Shown: in pieces, positions 12,173 to 23,334 of the stretch
Numbering within the stretch: position 1 is the first letter of the stretch
Layout of the letters: every line of letters starts with the position of its first letter
Assembly (NCBI RefSeq): GCF_028885435.1
Contig: NZ_CP118522.1
Location: forward strand, 558,001 to 622,000
Length of the DNA: 64,000 nt
Direction of reading: 5' to 3'
Origin: Mesomycoplasma ovipneumoniae ATCC 29419
Lineage (GTDB): Bacteria > Bacillota_I > Bacilli_A > Mycoplasmatales > Metamycoplasmataceae
Notes under the pieces: model-generated
Database searches by the model: none
The model's input: only the letters and a program-made list of their open reading frames with translations
What the model was told of the DNA's origin: nothing
Position numbers and translations under genes: made by a program

Positions 12173-13948
12173 CTACGATTCCCCTTCTATCTCAATAAAT
12201 TTTTTGCTTTTATAACCGCGAAAATCTACTCTTGCAATTTCATTATAATATTCAGTTTTATCATCGTTATCTGAAGAATAGATAAGGTGTTGTTGTAAAA
12301 TTAATTCTTTTTCTTGTTGGGTATATAAATTAGTATTTTCTAGAAAGCGTCTAAAAAACCCAAATTCATGGTCTATTTCTTTTAAATATTTATTCAACGC
12401 ATCCCGATATAAAATTAATTCTTCCATAGATGATTCCATCACATTTTTATCTAAATCGATTTGCCTTGGCGATCTAGAAACATAGAACTCCGGATCCTTG
12501 CCATCACGCAGAAAAATATCTTGTTCAAGTTTGACCAATTTTTGTTTGAAATAATATTTTAAAATTTCGTATTTACCTTGATAAATATTATTATATAAAT
12601 TTGAATGACCAAATCAGTAATAAATTTTTTTCACCGTCAACATTCAATAAAAATAAAATTTTTCAATGCAATTGGCAAGATTCATGCATCGCCGACCCAT
12701 AGGCGGAGTAGTAATATGGTTGAAATCAAAAACTGGCTTTTTTGAGTCAAATTGAGAAATTATTTCATCAAAAAGACCATATTCTTGTCCACCAAAGTAA
12801 AAAATTTCGAAATTTTCAAGTTTTAATTTTGCTCAGCTTGGCAAAATAAAAAAATCAGGTTCAGTAGGATAATAAAAATCTCAATCTTCAACTCAATATT
12901 TAGAGCCAAATAAAATTTGCAACAAATAGATTAATTCGATTTTATTTGTCCAATTATTCGCATGATCATAATAATTTTTTCCGTCTTCACCAAAAAGTTT
13001 GATGCAATATTCGCGATATTCCGGACCAAATTTATCAAATCAACTAAGAATAAATTTATCACGATTTTCAATATTTAAGTTAAGTTTTTTGATCCCGTAT
13101 TTTTCAAATTTTTTAAGCAAATTTTCATAAGTTTCAAAAGTAAATACATTTTGAATTGGATCAATTTGCGTTTTATCACCAAAATTATAATTCTCTTTTA
13201 ATAACAAATTGTAGATATTTTCTACATTTTGTCCTAAATATGCTTTATTTATGTCTAGAAATTCTGAGTTATATTCATATCTATTTGATAAAAAATCAAA
13301 GATTTTTTCGTGGTAATTTGCTAAATTTTTCGGCTTTGCATAAGGAACACTTTCCTGAATTTCCTTAATAATTAAAGCTTCAATTTCTCTCAATCTGCTT
13401 CTTGATTTAAATATTTTTCAAAAAATAAGCAGGATAAGAAATTGAAAATTCGCATTTTTCAATATCATCAAGGTTTTCAAATACAACAACAACTTTTTAA
13501 AAGCTTTACCATCGCGTAAAGCAGATGCGGAATAAAGATCAGATTTATAAACAACATTTTCTTCTTCGTTTATTTCACAATATTCAATGTGGTGACAGTC
13601 GCCAATTAAACACTTAATATCGTTATGAAAATGAAAATCTTTGAGTTTTTTGGAAAAAAACGCACTTTTCGGGATATCTTCCAGTTTTAAATTATAAACA
13701 TAATCTTCTTGTTTATAATTTAAACTTATAATTCTTTCAATTGGATTAGGATCGAAGATGTTATCATAAAGATAATTGGATAAAAAATTTGTAAATGGAT
13801 AATTATTATAATAACAATCAGAAGTTAAATCAACATCATCCTTAGTCATATTGCCAACTGAACAGCGACTTTTAATGTTAATTTCTATATATTTTAGTTT
13901 AATTAACTGTTTTTTTGCCTTAGTTACTGAATCTAATTGCTTCTCCAT
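12173..13948 (-). CDS. B-family protein copy 4, function unknown
   Basis: About 591 aa. Relative to copy 3 it has two pairs of compensating indels. One base is lost near 13498 and one gained near 13425. One base is lost near 12735 and one gained near 12630. Each pair shifts the frame for about 25-35 codons and then restores it; the apparent stops inside are TGA (Trp). The result is an open gene with two replaced patches, one of them covering the otherwise conserved FWFQPFYYSAYG region. Start ATG (MEKQLDS) overlaps the end of A copy 4. Function unknown. Confidence 0.7.
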
Positions 13949-15429
13949 ATAAAAAATGCACCTTTTCAACATTTAACATTTTTTCTCTTGGTATAAATTC
14001 CCTCTTTCCGAATTTTCGCTTTATCATTCTTGCTCTCCTTACATGATAACTGGGAAAATATATTTTTACGTATGATGGTATGTTTTTATTTTCATTTCCA
14101 TTTTCATTTCCATTTTCATTTTCATTTTCATTTCCATTTTTACTTGTATCATAAATATCAAACGCATTTTTAGGGTTAGTTCAATCAATAGCATCATTAG
14201 CTAGACCTTCTCCAACAACAAAGTGATCTTTAGTAAAACCGATATCTTTATTTAAATTATTAGTTGGATCTCATGACCATCTATTTCTCACTATCAAATT
14301 TGCTGTATATTTTGTTTTTTCAGCCAAACTTTTCATAACTGGTTCATTATATGAATAAAAATCAATAGGTGAATTTAGTTTTTTATCCATAATTTTAAGG
14401 TCGTCAACATTTTTATTATTTTTTACTGAACTAGGTAGCAAGTTATTAATAATAATTTTGGTTAATTCTGATTGGGCTAGCAAACTTCCAACCGCTAAAA
14501 GTCAAGCTGCAGGTTCTGGAATTGCTTGTTTACTAATAACAAAATGAGGTTCTAACTTTTCATTGTGAAAATTAAAAAATCATGCAGGATGAATTCCAGT
14601 GTATTGTTTTAATTTTTCCTTATCTTTTGCTTTTACAATAGAAAGTTCTAAAGTCGCTGTATTTGCTATTTCTTTAATACTAGGCTCACCTTTTGCTTTT
14701 GGCAATTTATCTAAGTCAACCACAATTGAGCTTTCAGTTCTTCAAGTAACAGGGTTATTATTAGCTGGGTCATGAACAGGACTATAATCATCTGACGTAT
14801 AGTAACTTTCACGGTTCCCAAATCATCTACCTACATCATCAACAACCTTTGGAAAAGTTTCCACAGCTACCGCAGCAGCTGTGGAAACTGCTACTGCGGC
14901 AATGGCAGCTGCGACAGCGTTTGAAATAAATGGAATAAAAGGCAAAAGGAAAAAGAAGGTTTTTTCAACCCGAATTTGATTTTGAAGCTCTCTAAAGTCA
15001 AAAACGTAACCTTCTAATTTTAGTTTTGGCACACCTTCTTCAAAATAGAGTTCAGCTTTTTTGTTAACGAATTCAAGTGAAGCACTATTTAAAATTACCT
15101 CACCTTCTTGATTAATTTGAATTTCGATATCATCTAGATTAGGAGAGTCTGAATTAGTACTTGTTTTGTTTAGATGTGTTTTGGCTTTTTAATATTTGCG
15201 TTGATGACAAGCGAATTTTGTTGGTTTTTGGTCGAAATAATTTGGACTAAATCATCAAAATTTACCGGTTTTTTGAATTTGATAAATCTATATCACGAGT
15301 TTCAAGTTTAAAATCTGAATAGGTTTTTGTATTTTGAAAGTGTCAAAGCGACCCAAAAACACTTAGACTTAATGATGAAAAAGCAATAATATTAGTTATA
15401 AACTTAAAAAGTTTTAGTTTTTTCTTCAT
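13920..15429 (-). pseudogene. A-family membrane protein copy 4, longest copy, frameshifted
   Basis: Most complete A gene, about 500 codons in total. Start ATG follows AAGGAG. A membrane anchor lies at about residues 10-32. Two single-base losses in A runs near 15275 and 15190 break the N-terminal frame; from about 15190 to the stop it is open. That part holds a strongly hydrophobic Ala/Val segment (NAVAAAIAAVAVSTAAAVAV, about 14895-14955), then a soluble C-terminal domain (WRTESSIVVDLDKLPKAKGE, SPIDFYSYNEPVMKSLAEKT, GFTKDHFVVGEGLANDAIDW) and the tail FPSYHVRRARM. It is not recognised. It could be a surface protein whose N-terminus is switchable through the A runs. Confidence 0.65.
14090..14137. 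repeat. Hexanucleotide tandem repeat (8 units) in A copy 4
   Basis: Eight tandem hexamers of TTTCAT/TTCCAT on the plus strand encode an Asn-Glu/Asn-Gly tract (NENENGNENGNE-like) in A copy 4. The other A copies lack it. Changes in unit number would alter length without changing frame. Confidence 0.85.
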
Positions 15430-15609
15430 TTTTTCTCCTTAATATTAAAATTCTTTAATATAAAATTGTAACATGTATTTGAGAATTTTTGTGAAAATTT
15501 CATTTAAAAAGAATAAATTAATACAAATTAGCACGCTAATTTTAGGTATCTTCAAAAAGGTGCGTCAAAATCAAGCGATACAGATTCATAGTTCAAGACA
15601 AATCTAAGA

Positions 15610-15670
15610 ACATTAAAATTGACAAATCTAAAGGTTAAAAATTGCAATTTTGCATTTTCGGGAAGAATTT
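15610..15670. repeat. Left 61-bp direct repeat flanking element B copy 1
   Basis: Identical over 61 bases to 16097-16157, beginning ACATTAAAATTGACAAAT and ending GGGAAGAATTT. The pair brackets the element exactly and is read as a long target-site duplication. Confidence 0.9.
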
Positions 15671-16096
15671 CCCGAGTTTCCCAGTTTTAAGACAAAAATT
15701 CGCTTTTTAGTGAATCTAAATATGAAAAAACAACGGTAAATCGGTGTTTTTTGATTTTAAAATCTTAATTTTTATTACTATCATTTACTAGCATTTTAAG
15801 TAATTTTATGGTATAATTATAAATTATGAAAAAACAAAAATTAACTAAGTTGGTTTAGTAACGATGTTGCAAAAATTAAGGCAAAGGGTTGAATTTAACA
15901 CTTTAGATCAGCAAATGATATTTAAAAATCGAGATGGTGTTCCTAGTGATCCGAATATTTGAAATAGGTATGATTTTTACTTTGATATCTTAATAAATCA
16001 CTAAAAAAATTGTAAGTAACTTTTACCAAAAAACTTAAAAACTGCCTAAAACCAGATGCTTTTTTAAAATTACCTTATGAAACTGGGAAACTCGGG
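15671..16096. mobile_element. Element B copy 1 (deleted insertion sequence)
   Basis: A 426-bp element with terminal inverted repeats: left CCCGAGTTTCCCAGTTT, right AAACTGGGAAACTCGGG. The first 100 bp match the right end of element A read in reverse, including the subterminal palindrome TTCGCTTTTTAGTGAA. A -10 box TATAAT precedes an ATG at 15826 by about 9 bases, but that frame stops after 11 codons. A second short frame from 15863 (MLQKLRQRVEF to YFDILINH) ends near the right side. It looks like the two ends of a transposase gene with the middle deleted. Between A copy 4 and this element (15430-15609) I see only AT-rich spacer. Confidence 0.8.
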
Positions 16097-16157
16097 ACAT
16101 TAAAATTGACAAATCTAAAGGTTAAAAATTGCAATTTTGCATTTTCGGGAAGAATTT
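16097..16157. repeat. Right 61-bp direct repeat flanking element B copy 1
   Basis: Identical to 15610-15670. The sequence abuts the right terminal inverted repeat of element B copy 1 without extra bases. Confidence 0.9.
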
Positions 16158-16176
16158 AGACAAATTTATAAAAAAG

Positions 16177-16217
16177 AAAAATGCAAAATTGACACAAAAA
16201 GTCAATTTTGCATTTTT
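16177..16217. terminator. Bidirectional intrinsic terminator
   Basis: Perfect 17-bp stem (AAAAATGCAAAATTGAC with its complement) around a 7-base loop, A-rich on one side and T-rich on the other. It sits downstream of pgmB, the last gene of the minus-strand sugar operon. The stretch 16218-16440 that follows has no gene I can support. Confidence 0.75.
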
Positions 16218-16440
16218 AAGAAACAGTTTAATAAGAAATTGCCAAAAAAGTTTGATAAATCTATGAAAAATAAATCTCTGTTAGCGCAGAAAGAAATAGA
16301 AAATTAATGGTTTTTCTGAAAAATGATAGTGGAATTTATCAAGAAAAATGGAAAATTTTCTTAGAAAGATGGGGTTGATGCTTAATTATTTGTGTCTGAA
16401 TTTTTTTTAGTAATTTGTTATTTAAAAAAGATTTTTTGGA

Positions 16441-17103
16441 CTAGCTGTTTAAAACTGTTAAAATATGGTCGATTTTAAGCTGATCTGTTGATGAAAATCA
16501 AAAATCAGCTTGATTAAATTCACTAAATTGATCCAAAGAAACAACAACCGATCTCATTTTCGCACTTTTTATTGATAAAAACCCTGAAAGAGAATCCTCA
16601 AAGCCAATGCAATTTTCGGGATTTAGAGACAATCCTTCTGAAGCTAATAGAAAAATATCAGGCGCTGGCTTAGGTTTTTTGATTTTTTTAGGATCAGCAA
16701 TATAGTCAAAAAAAGCAATAATTCCAAGTTTTTCTAAAATTAAAGGGGCATTAAGGCTACTTGAGGCAAGTGCAATTTTCATTTTTTTACTTTTTGCACT
16801 TGTTAGTAAATCTAATATTCCTGGCAAAAGATGGTCTTTATTTAGATTTTCAAGTAATTTTAAGTAAATTTCATTTTTTTTAAAACAGAGATTGTCAATT
16901 TTTTGTTCATCTCAGGTCAGTTTTTTTAGTTCTAAAATTGCTTTTAGCGTTTCTTTTCTTGATAGTCCCTTTAATTGGGCATTTTCAGTCTCGCTAAAGT
17001 CAATATTTTCGGCTAAAAGTGATTGTTTTCAGGCTAAAAAATGTAATTGGGCAGTATCTGTTATTATTCCATCCAGATCAAATATTAGTCCTTTAATTTT
17101 CAT
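16441..17103 (-). CDS. pgmB: Beta-phosphoglucomutase
   Basis: About 220 aa, the usual length for this HAD-superfamily enzyme that converts beta-glucose 1-phosphate to glucose 6-phosphate. The nucleophile motif is near the start (GLIFDLDGIITDTAQLH). The phosphate-binding Ser appears in IALASSSLNAP, the Lys in KKIKKPKPAPDIFL, and the acidic motif in CIGFEDSLSGF. All its Trp codons are TGA. Its start overlaps the end of the GH65 phosphorylase by 11 bases, so the two are translationally coupled. In this context it takes the beta-glucose 1-phosphate released by that phosphorylase. Confidence 0.9.
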
Positions 17104-19465
17104 GGTTTATTGCAAAAAAATGCACGCTTTCTATAAGTTCTTCTTGATTATTTATTCAAATTTTTACAGGTTTTTTATTGAAATTTTCAACCCTAAAAGT
17201 TGAGTGATCAATTCTTACTTGTAAATTTGCACCTTGAAAACTAAAGTTATAAATTAATGAATTTCACTCTTTTGGTAAATTAGGTTTTAAATGAATTTTA
17301 TGGTCAAAATAAGTTAGACCACCAAAGCCAAAAACAACCATTTGTCAAATTGCAGCAAGCGATCCTGCATGAATTCCAGCATCAGAACTTTTCATGTTTT
17401 GACCTAAATCAATGTTAATTCCGTACTGAAAAAGTTGATAAGCTTTGTCGATTTTGTTAAGTCTTATTGCTTCAATTGCATAAGTTGCCGCCGAAAGTGA
17501 GGAGTCATGTGTTGTAATTTGTTCGTAAAAATCAAAGTTTTTTGCTCTAATTTCTTCAGAATAGCGTTCAGGAAATAGGTATAAAAGTAAGACAACATCA
17601 GCTTGTTTAACTAGTTGAGATGCAAGAATTTTTTGCCCTTTTACAAGTGAAAAAAGTTTTTTTCCTGCATCACCAAGCATTTTAAATTCGCTAATATCGT
17701 TTCGTTCTAGTTCTAAAAAGCTGTCATTTTCGGCGATAATTAGCTCAGAATTTGGTTTTTGTTGGACTAAATTTTGGCCAACATTTTTGATTTTTTCAAA
17801 ATCAATTTTATAAGGAATTTTTGCAAGAACCTCAGCAAATACTGGGGTATTTTTTATTTTTTCAAAATAAAAAAGCGCTAGATCAAGGTTATATTTTGCC
17901 ATTGCATTAATGTAGGCCGAATTGTTAATATTGCCTTTGTATTCATTTGGACCCATTACATCATTAATTTCAAATTTTCCGTCAGTAGTTTTTTCAGCCC
18001 GGTTAGTGTAAAATCAAGCAGTATCAAAAATTATTTCATAGCCGTATTTTTCCATGAAATCTTGATCCAAAGTAACAACAAAATATTGTTGAATTGCATA
18101 TGCAATATCAGCTGAGACATGAATTTCTTGACGGGCAGAGGCAATTGGGACTTGTTTTCCAGAAATTATATCAACCTGGCCTCAAATTGGACAGACTTCG
18201 CCATCTTTAGGCAGTGCCATCTCTCAGGGAAATTGGGCTCCTTCAAGGTTGGATTCTTGAGGTCTGACTTTAACAGAAGCGGCTTTTTTTCGGGCAGCAT
18301 CTAAGCCTTTATAACGATAAATTAATAAATTTCTGACAACATTAGGTTCAACAAAAAGATAATTAGGATTAATAAAAAATTCTGAATCTCAATAGGTATG
18401 GCCTTGATATCCTTCGCCGGTTAGACCTTTTGCTCCTGCGTTAATTTCGGTCGAATTTTTTCGAAAAAGTCCATTTAGATGATAAAGTCCAAAATCAAGT
18501 CCAAGCTGGTCAAATTGGGAATTTGAATCAATTTTGACAAGAAATTTTTGTCATAGATTTTTGTCAAGAGCCTGGCTTGATTCTAAAAAAGACTCATGAA
18601 AATCGGCATTTAGTAAAGTTTTTAGTGTTAAATTTGCTTGTTTTTCGAGCTTAGAATCCTCAATTAAATTTTCGGAGTCATCAATGGAAGTATGAACTGA
18701 CATTAATTTTATCAGGCTTAGTTTTGTGCCTTTTTTGAATTTTCCTTTGATTCGAAATAGTATTAGTCGTCTTGAGGCATCAACTTGAAAATTATCGTCT
18801 CCAGCTTTTATTCTTTGGCCGTTGACTTCAAAATGGCAAACTAAATTGTGAATGACTAACAAATTTGAGCTAGTTGAGCGTTGTTTTAACTGTAGAGCGT
18901 TTTCAAAAGGGCGAAATTTTTCACCTTCGGCAAAGTGTTGAGTTCCTGTGTTTGTATTTTGGGCATTAATTTGTGGGCGAAATTCAATTTGAACATATTC
19001 GTTTTCAGGGTTGACTTCAAGAATTTCAACCTCAATTTTTTGGGCATAAAAATTGAGGTTTTGATGTGAAACAAAACGAAAAGTCTCGATTTTTATAGTA
19101 TTTTTTTGGCGGCTAAGTCTAACTGAACGCGATAGAGATCCATTTTTTATATCAAAAACTTTTTGATATTGGTCTTCAGAGTCAAGAATTAATGGCTGTT
19201 CATTTATAAACATTGGGGTTGTAATTAAATCTGCTAAATTACAAATTTCCGGAACTTCATGTTCAACATCTTTGTTAAAAACACCACTTACAAAAAATCC
19301 TGGTTTATTATAATAATCAGGTTCTTCGTCACTACTTCTGAGACCTAAATATCCATTTGTTAAGGCAAAAATTGATTCAGTTTTTCCTGTAAATCTTCGG
19401 TCAAAGCCATTTTGAATAACTAGTTTTTTAAAATTATCATACGTTAAAAATTGGTTAGTTTTCAT
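17093..19465 (-). CDS. GH65 disaccharide phosphorylase (maltose phosphorylase-like)
   Basis: About 790 aa, the normal size for GH65. It begins TKSTIFALTNGYLGLRSSDEE-like (trimmed: FALTNGYLGLRSS), the family's N-terminal beta-sandwich motif. The catalytic barrel shows STEINAGAKGLTGEGYQGHT, then WDSEFF, SARQEIHVSADIAYAI, and VMGPNEYKGNINNSAY near residue 505, where the Glu is the expected general acid. Family reaction: phosphorolysis of an alpha-glucoside to beta-glucose 1-phosphate plus glucose. Maltose is the likely substrate given the neighbouring maltodextrin genes, but kojibiose or trehalose cannot be excluded by eye. It sits 1 base after the alpha-glucosidase and overlaps pgmB. Confidence 0.88.
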
Positions 19466-19466
19466 T

Positions 19467-21101
19467 TTATTCCTTAATTAAAATTGACTCAAACGGGCGG
19501 AAAAAATCCTCAGGTTTTTTGAGATCCTGATATGAAGAAAGCAAGGGTTTTTGCTGAATTTTTTCGGTAAAAGGTAATTCTTTTTTTGTTAAATTTAAGT
19601 AAAAAATTAATTTTTCACCTTTGAATTCACGGCTAATTTTGCAAATTCCGTCTTTGGTTATTTCTAATTTTGCTTTTCCGTCAACAAGCAAATCTTTTAA
19701 ATCATTTTTATAAAGAAAAATTAATTTTTTATAAAAATTTAAAATTGAATTTTTGTCTAAAGTTTGACTCTTAACATTCATTCGCGGGTCATCAAGGCTT
19801 GTGTTAATTCAGGCTTTTTGGCTTGAAAATCCGTTGTTTTTGTCTAAATTTCAGCGCAAAGGACCTCTTCCTGAATCGCGACTGTTAATATTTGCATAAA
19901 TTAACATTTCTGATTCAGAATAAATTTTTTCTCTGTCAACAAGTGAAGCAAAAGCATTTTTCATATCAATGTCAACAAAATCTTGTCTGTTTTCAAAATA
20001 GGAATTGGTCATTCCAATTTCTTCACCATAGTAAATTATTGGAATTCCGCGCATTGAAAAAAGTAAAAGAGCTAGCGATTTTGCTGATTCTTTTCAGAAA
20101 AATGGATAGTCACCTCAACGAGAAATTGCCCTGGAAGTATCATGATTTGAAAGAAAATTGCTCATTAAACTAGGGCTAATTTCTTCATTGTGTTGAAAAG
20201 GGATTTGGGCGTTAATAAAATCTTGATAGTCTCAATTTGCATTAAATCCGTTTCTGCCAGTTTTGTTTGACCAGCCGATTCATCATCATGAAAAGTTAAA
20301 AAAATTATTGGCCAAAGGTGACTTTCCAGCCCCATATTTTATTAATTCTTCAACAGTTATCCCGCTAGCCTCACCAAAAGTGTAGGCATCAGGCTTATTT
20401 TTAAAGGCAAGTTCGTTAAATTTTTCAAGATATTCTTGGGCGCCTTTGCATCAGGAAAAATACGGATTTTGTTCAACATTTTCAAAATTTTTAGCAACAT
20501 GTTTGATGGCATCAAGGCGAAAACCGCGAACTCCAAGGTCATACCAAAAATTAATAATGTCAACAAAAGCAGCTTGTGTGTCTGGATGGGCTCAATTTAA
20601 ATCAACTTGGTCAGTGCTAAAAAGGTGGAAATAATATTTTTGAACGTCTGGCTGTCATTCTCAGGCTGATCCGCCAAAAATTGAAGTCGCTTTTTGTTCT
20701 TCAGGGCTTAATTTTTCTCTTCAAATAAAATAATTATGCTCTTTGTTGTCAGGCGATTCAATTGCCTTTTTAAATCAGGAATGCTGACTTGAAACATGGT
20801 TTAAAACCACGTCAATTATTATATCTATATTTAATTCACGGGCTTTTTTGGTGAGTTTAGCAAAGTCATTAAGACTACCAAATTTAGACCAAATTGACTT
20901 ATAATCAAGAACATCATAACCCGCATCGACAAAATTAGTCTCATAAAATGGGGTTAGTCAAATTGCGTCAATTCCTAAATCGCTAAGATATTCAAGTTTA
21001 TTATAAATTCCAAGAATATCGCCATTTCCGTCATTATTTGCATCATAAAATGATCTGACAAAAATTTGGTATACTACTTTATCTTTTAAATTTGTTTTCA
21101 T
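19467..21101 (-). CDS. GH13 alpha-glucosidase (oligo-1,6-glucosidase family)
   Basis: About 544 aa. The TIM-barrel starts with VVYQIFVRSFYDANNDGNGD, then DAIWLTPFYE and IIDVVLNHVSSQH. The catalytic residues are the nucleophile Asp in GVRGFRLDAIKH (about residue 192), the acid/base Glu in TFGEASG (about 247) and the third acid in SNHDTSR (about 322). A C-terminal beta domain ends the protein. It should hydrolyse short alpha-glucans in the cytoplasm; no signal peptide is present. Whether it prefers alpha-1,4 or alpha-1,6 bonds cannot be settled here. It is 11 bases after pullulanase and 1 base before GH65. Confidence 0.88.
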
Positions 21102-21112
21102 TTTAGTAAAAA

Positions 21113-23113
21113 TTAATCCTTTTTTGTTAGCAAAATAGACTGATGAGGTTGAATTAAATTGTTAATATTATTCAATTTTGAATTAAAAAGTATCTCAAAG
21201 TCATCAAAATTATAGTCATACTGATTGTTTGAAAAATTGTGAATAATTTTGACAGACTGACCTTCTAAGTCAATTTGAAAAATAATTAATCCTTTGTTTT
21301 TGTCAACAGTTTCAAAATTTAGACAATCTTTAATTTGCTGATTTGTTTTTAGTCTAAAAAACCCTGTTTTTTGCCGAAATTCGTTAATTTTGGCAAAAAA
21401 ATTAAAAATTTGTTCTTCAATTTGCTTATTTTTTAAAATATCAAATTTTAAACCGTTAGTAAAATCTGTTGTCTTATAAGAATTAAAATCAAAAAAATCT
21501 GCATTTAAAAACTCAAAAGGTGGATTTTTTTGATTTAAATTTGGATGGCAAGCTTGATAAGTTGCGCCAGAAAAATCACAAACTTTTGAAAAACAAAACT
21601 CACTTCCGGAGCTAAAAAGCACTTTCCCTTGGACAAAAGAAACTAGCATTAAGGCTTGCCGGTAAGTTTCAATAAATTGTTTTTTTCCGATTTTTGGTGA
21701 TGAAGACAAAATTTTATCAGCTAAAGTCGGCCCATCATGACAGGTCAAATATGCTAAATTTAAGCTAATTTCATTAGCAAAAAGATCATAGCGTTTTTTA
21801 GAGTGGTAAAAATCTTTAAAATCATAATCAGCAATATTTCCTGGAATTGAAGAGACATAAGCGCCGAATTTTACAGCATTTTTTGATAAAATAAGGCCTT
21901 TGTCATTTGGCGAGTCACTACCTCGAACTGCGTTTCGAATTGTGTCATTAAAATATCCAAAATTAAAATTATTACCTTCTTTTCCTTTCGTTAATCTTTT
22001 AGTAAAAGGTAAGTCACTAAAATCTCAAGCTTCTCCGTATAATAAAATGTTAGGATTAATTTTTCTTAGTTCTGTATCGATAATTTTAAGTGATTTTTTA
22101 TCTAAAAATGAAGCTAAGTCAAAACGAAATCCATCAACTTTATAATATTTAACAAAAAAAATCAGTGAGTCTAAAATTAGCCTAAAAGCCATCGGTTTTT
22201 GGGAGTCTAAAGGCGCGAAACCAACTGGAAAAATTTCAGCATTTTCGCGATAAAAGTGACCTGGGGCAACATTTTCAAAAACTGAATTTTCAAAAGTGTG
22301 ATTATAAACAACATCGAGAATTATTCCAATATTGTTTTTGTGAGCCTGATCAACAAAATTACGGAATTCTACAATTTTTGCATAAGGGTCTTGTGGATTT
22401 GTTGAAAAACTAGAATTAAGTGAAAAAAAATTAATTGGGTCATAACCCCAGTTATAAGCACTATAATGGCCTTTTCCGTCGCCTTGATGGAGAATAGGAA
22501 CACTTTTTTGGGCAAAAGTATAGCAAGAATGGAGTGGAAGTAATTGTAAAAAGTTTAAATTCAGCTTATTTAAGTAAGAAAAAATACCATTATCAATCGC
22601 TCCAATAAAAGTTCCAGGATATTGGACTTTTTTTGAAAGCGAACTAAAATCACGAACATGGAGCTCGTAAATCTGGGCATCAATTTTGGGATCAGCCTCA
22701 AATAAGTTAATATCTGAAGGCATTTGGCCGGTTTTTTCTGAAAAAATATCAATTAAAAAGGCTTTAGGAGTTTCATTTTTAGTTCAATCAAAAGGAGCAA
22801 GGCTGAATGCATATGGATCAAGTGCGAAAGTTGTTGTTGAATTAGAGTGTTCAACCTTCAAATTATATGAATATGATTCAAAATTTTTGCTAATTTTGCA
22901 AAACCAGGCTCCTTTTGTTTTTTTCATTTTTATTGTTTTAAAAGGGGTTGAATCTTCAAAATGTTTATAAATTAAAAATTCAACTGAAATTGCATCAGGA
23001 GATCAAAAATAAAAATGAAACTTTTCATCCTTCAAAAACAAGCCAAGCGGTCCTAGGTATATTTTTCCGCGCGAATTTTTGCGAATTAGACTTTTTTCAT
23101 AGTCAAAAAGCAT
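21113..23113 (-). CDS. pulA: Type I pullulanase (GH13 debranching enzyme)
   Basis: About 666 aa. The N-terminal carbohydrate-binding beta-sandwich (KFHFYFWSPDAISVEFLIY) is followed by the barrel: IYELHVRDFSS, the type I pullulanase signature YNWGYDPI (about residue 220), DVVYNHTFE, nucleophile in VDGFRFDLASF (about 332), acid/base in LLYGEAWDF (about 361) and LTCHDGP (about 458). It cleaves alpha-1,6 branches of maltodextrins. No signal peptide, so it acts after uptake. The ATG at 23113 was chosen because TTAGGTG precedes it and the frame covers the full domain. It is the first gene of the catabolic operon. Confidence 0.88.
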
Positions 23114-23334
23114 GTTTACACCTAAATAATAAAAAAATTTGGCAAATTATTGGCAAAAATTTAAATAATTTAATATAACTTGCCGAAAAATAAATGCAAA
23201 ATTTAAATTTTTATATTTAAATAATAAAAAAATTGCATTCTACTATTTTAGCATAAAAAAATTCTTTTTATTTTTTTTTAATTATTTTTTCAGACTGTCT
23301 CTAAATAATGATTGGATGAGATATTTTTTTTTAG
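23114..23334. promoter_or_regulatory. Leader and probable promoter of the pulA operon
   Basis: Minus-strand region upstream of pulA. TAAAAT near 23250-23260 (context TATGCTAAAATAG) is the best -10 candidate. TTGGCAA occurs twice as a direct repeat about 4 bases apart (23140-23157), within the leader. This could be an operator, but no known regulator site is matched. The remainder is AT-rich. Confidence 0.35.
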
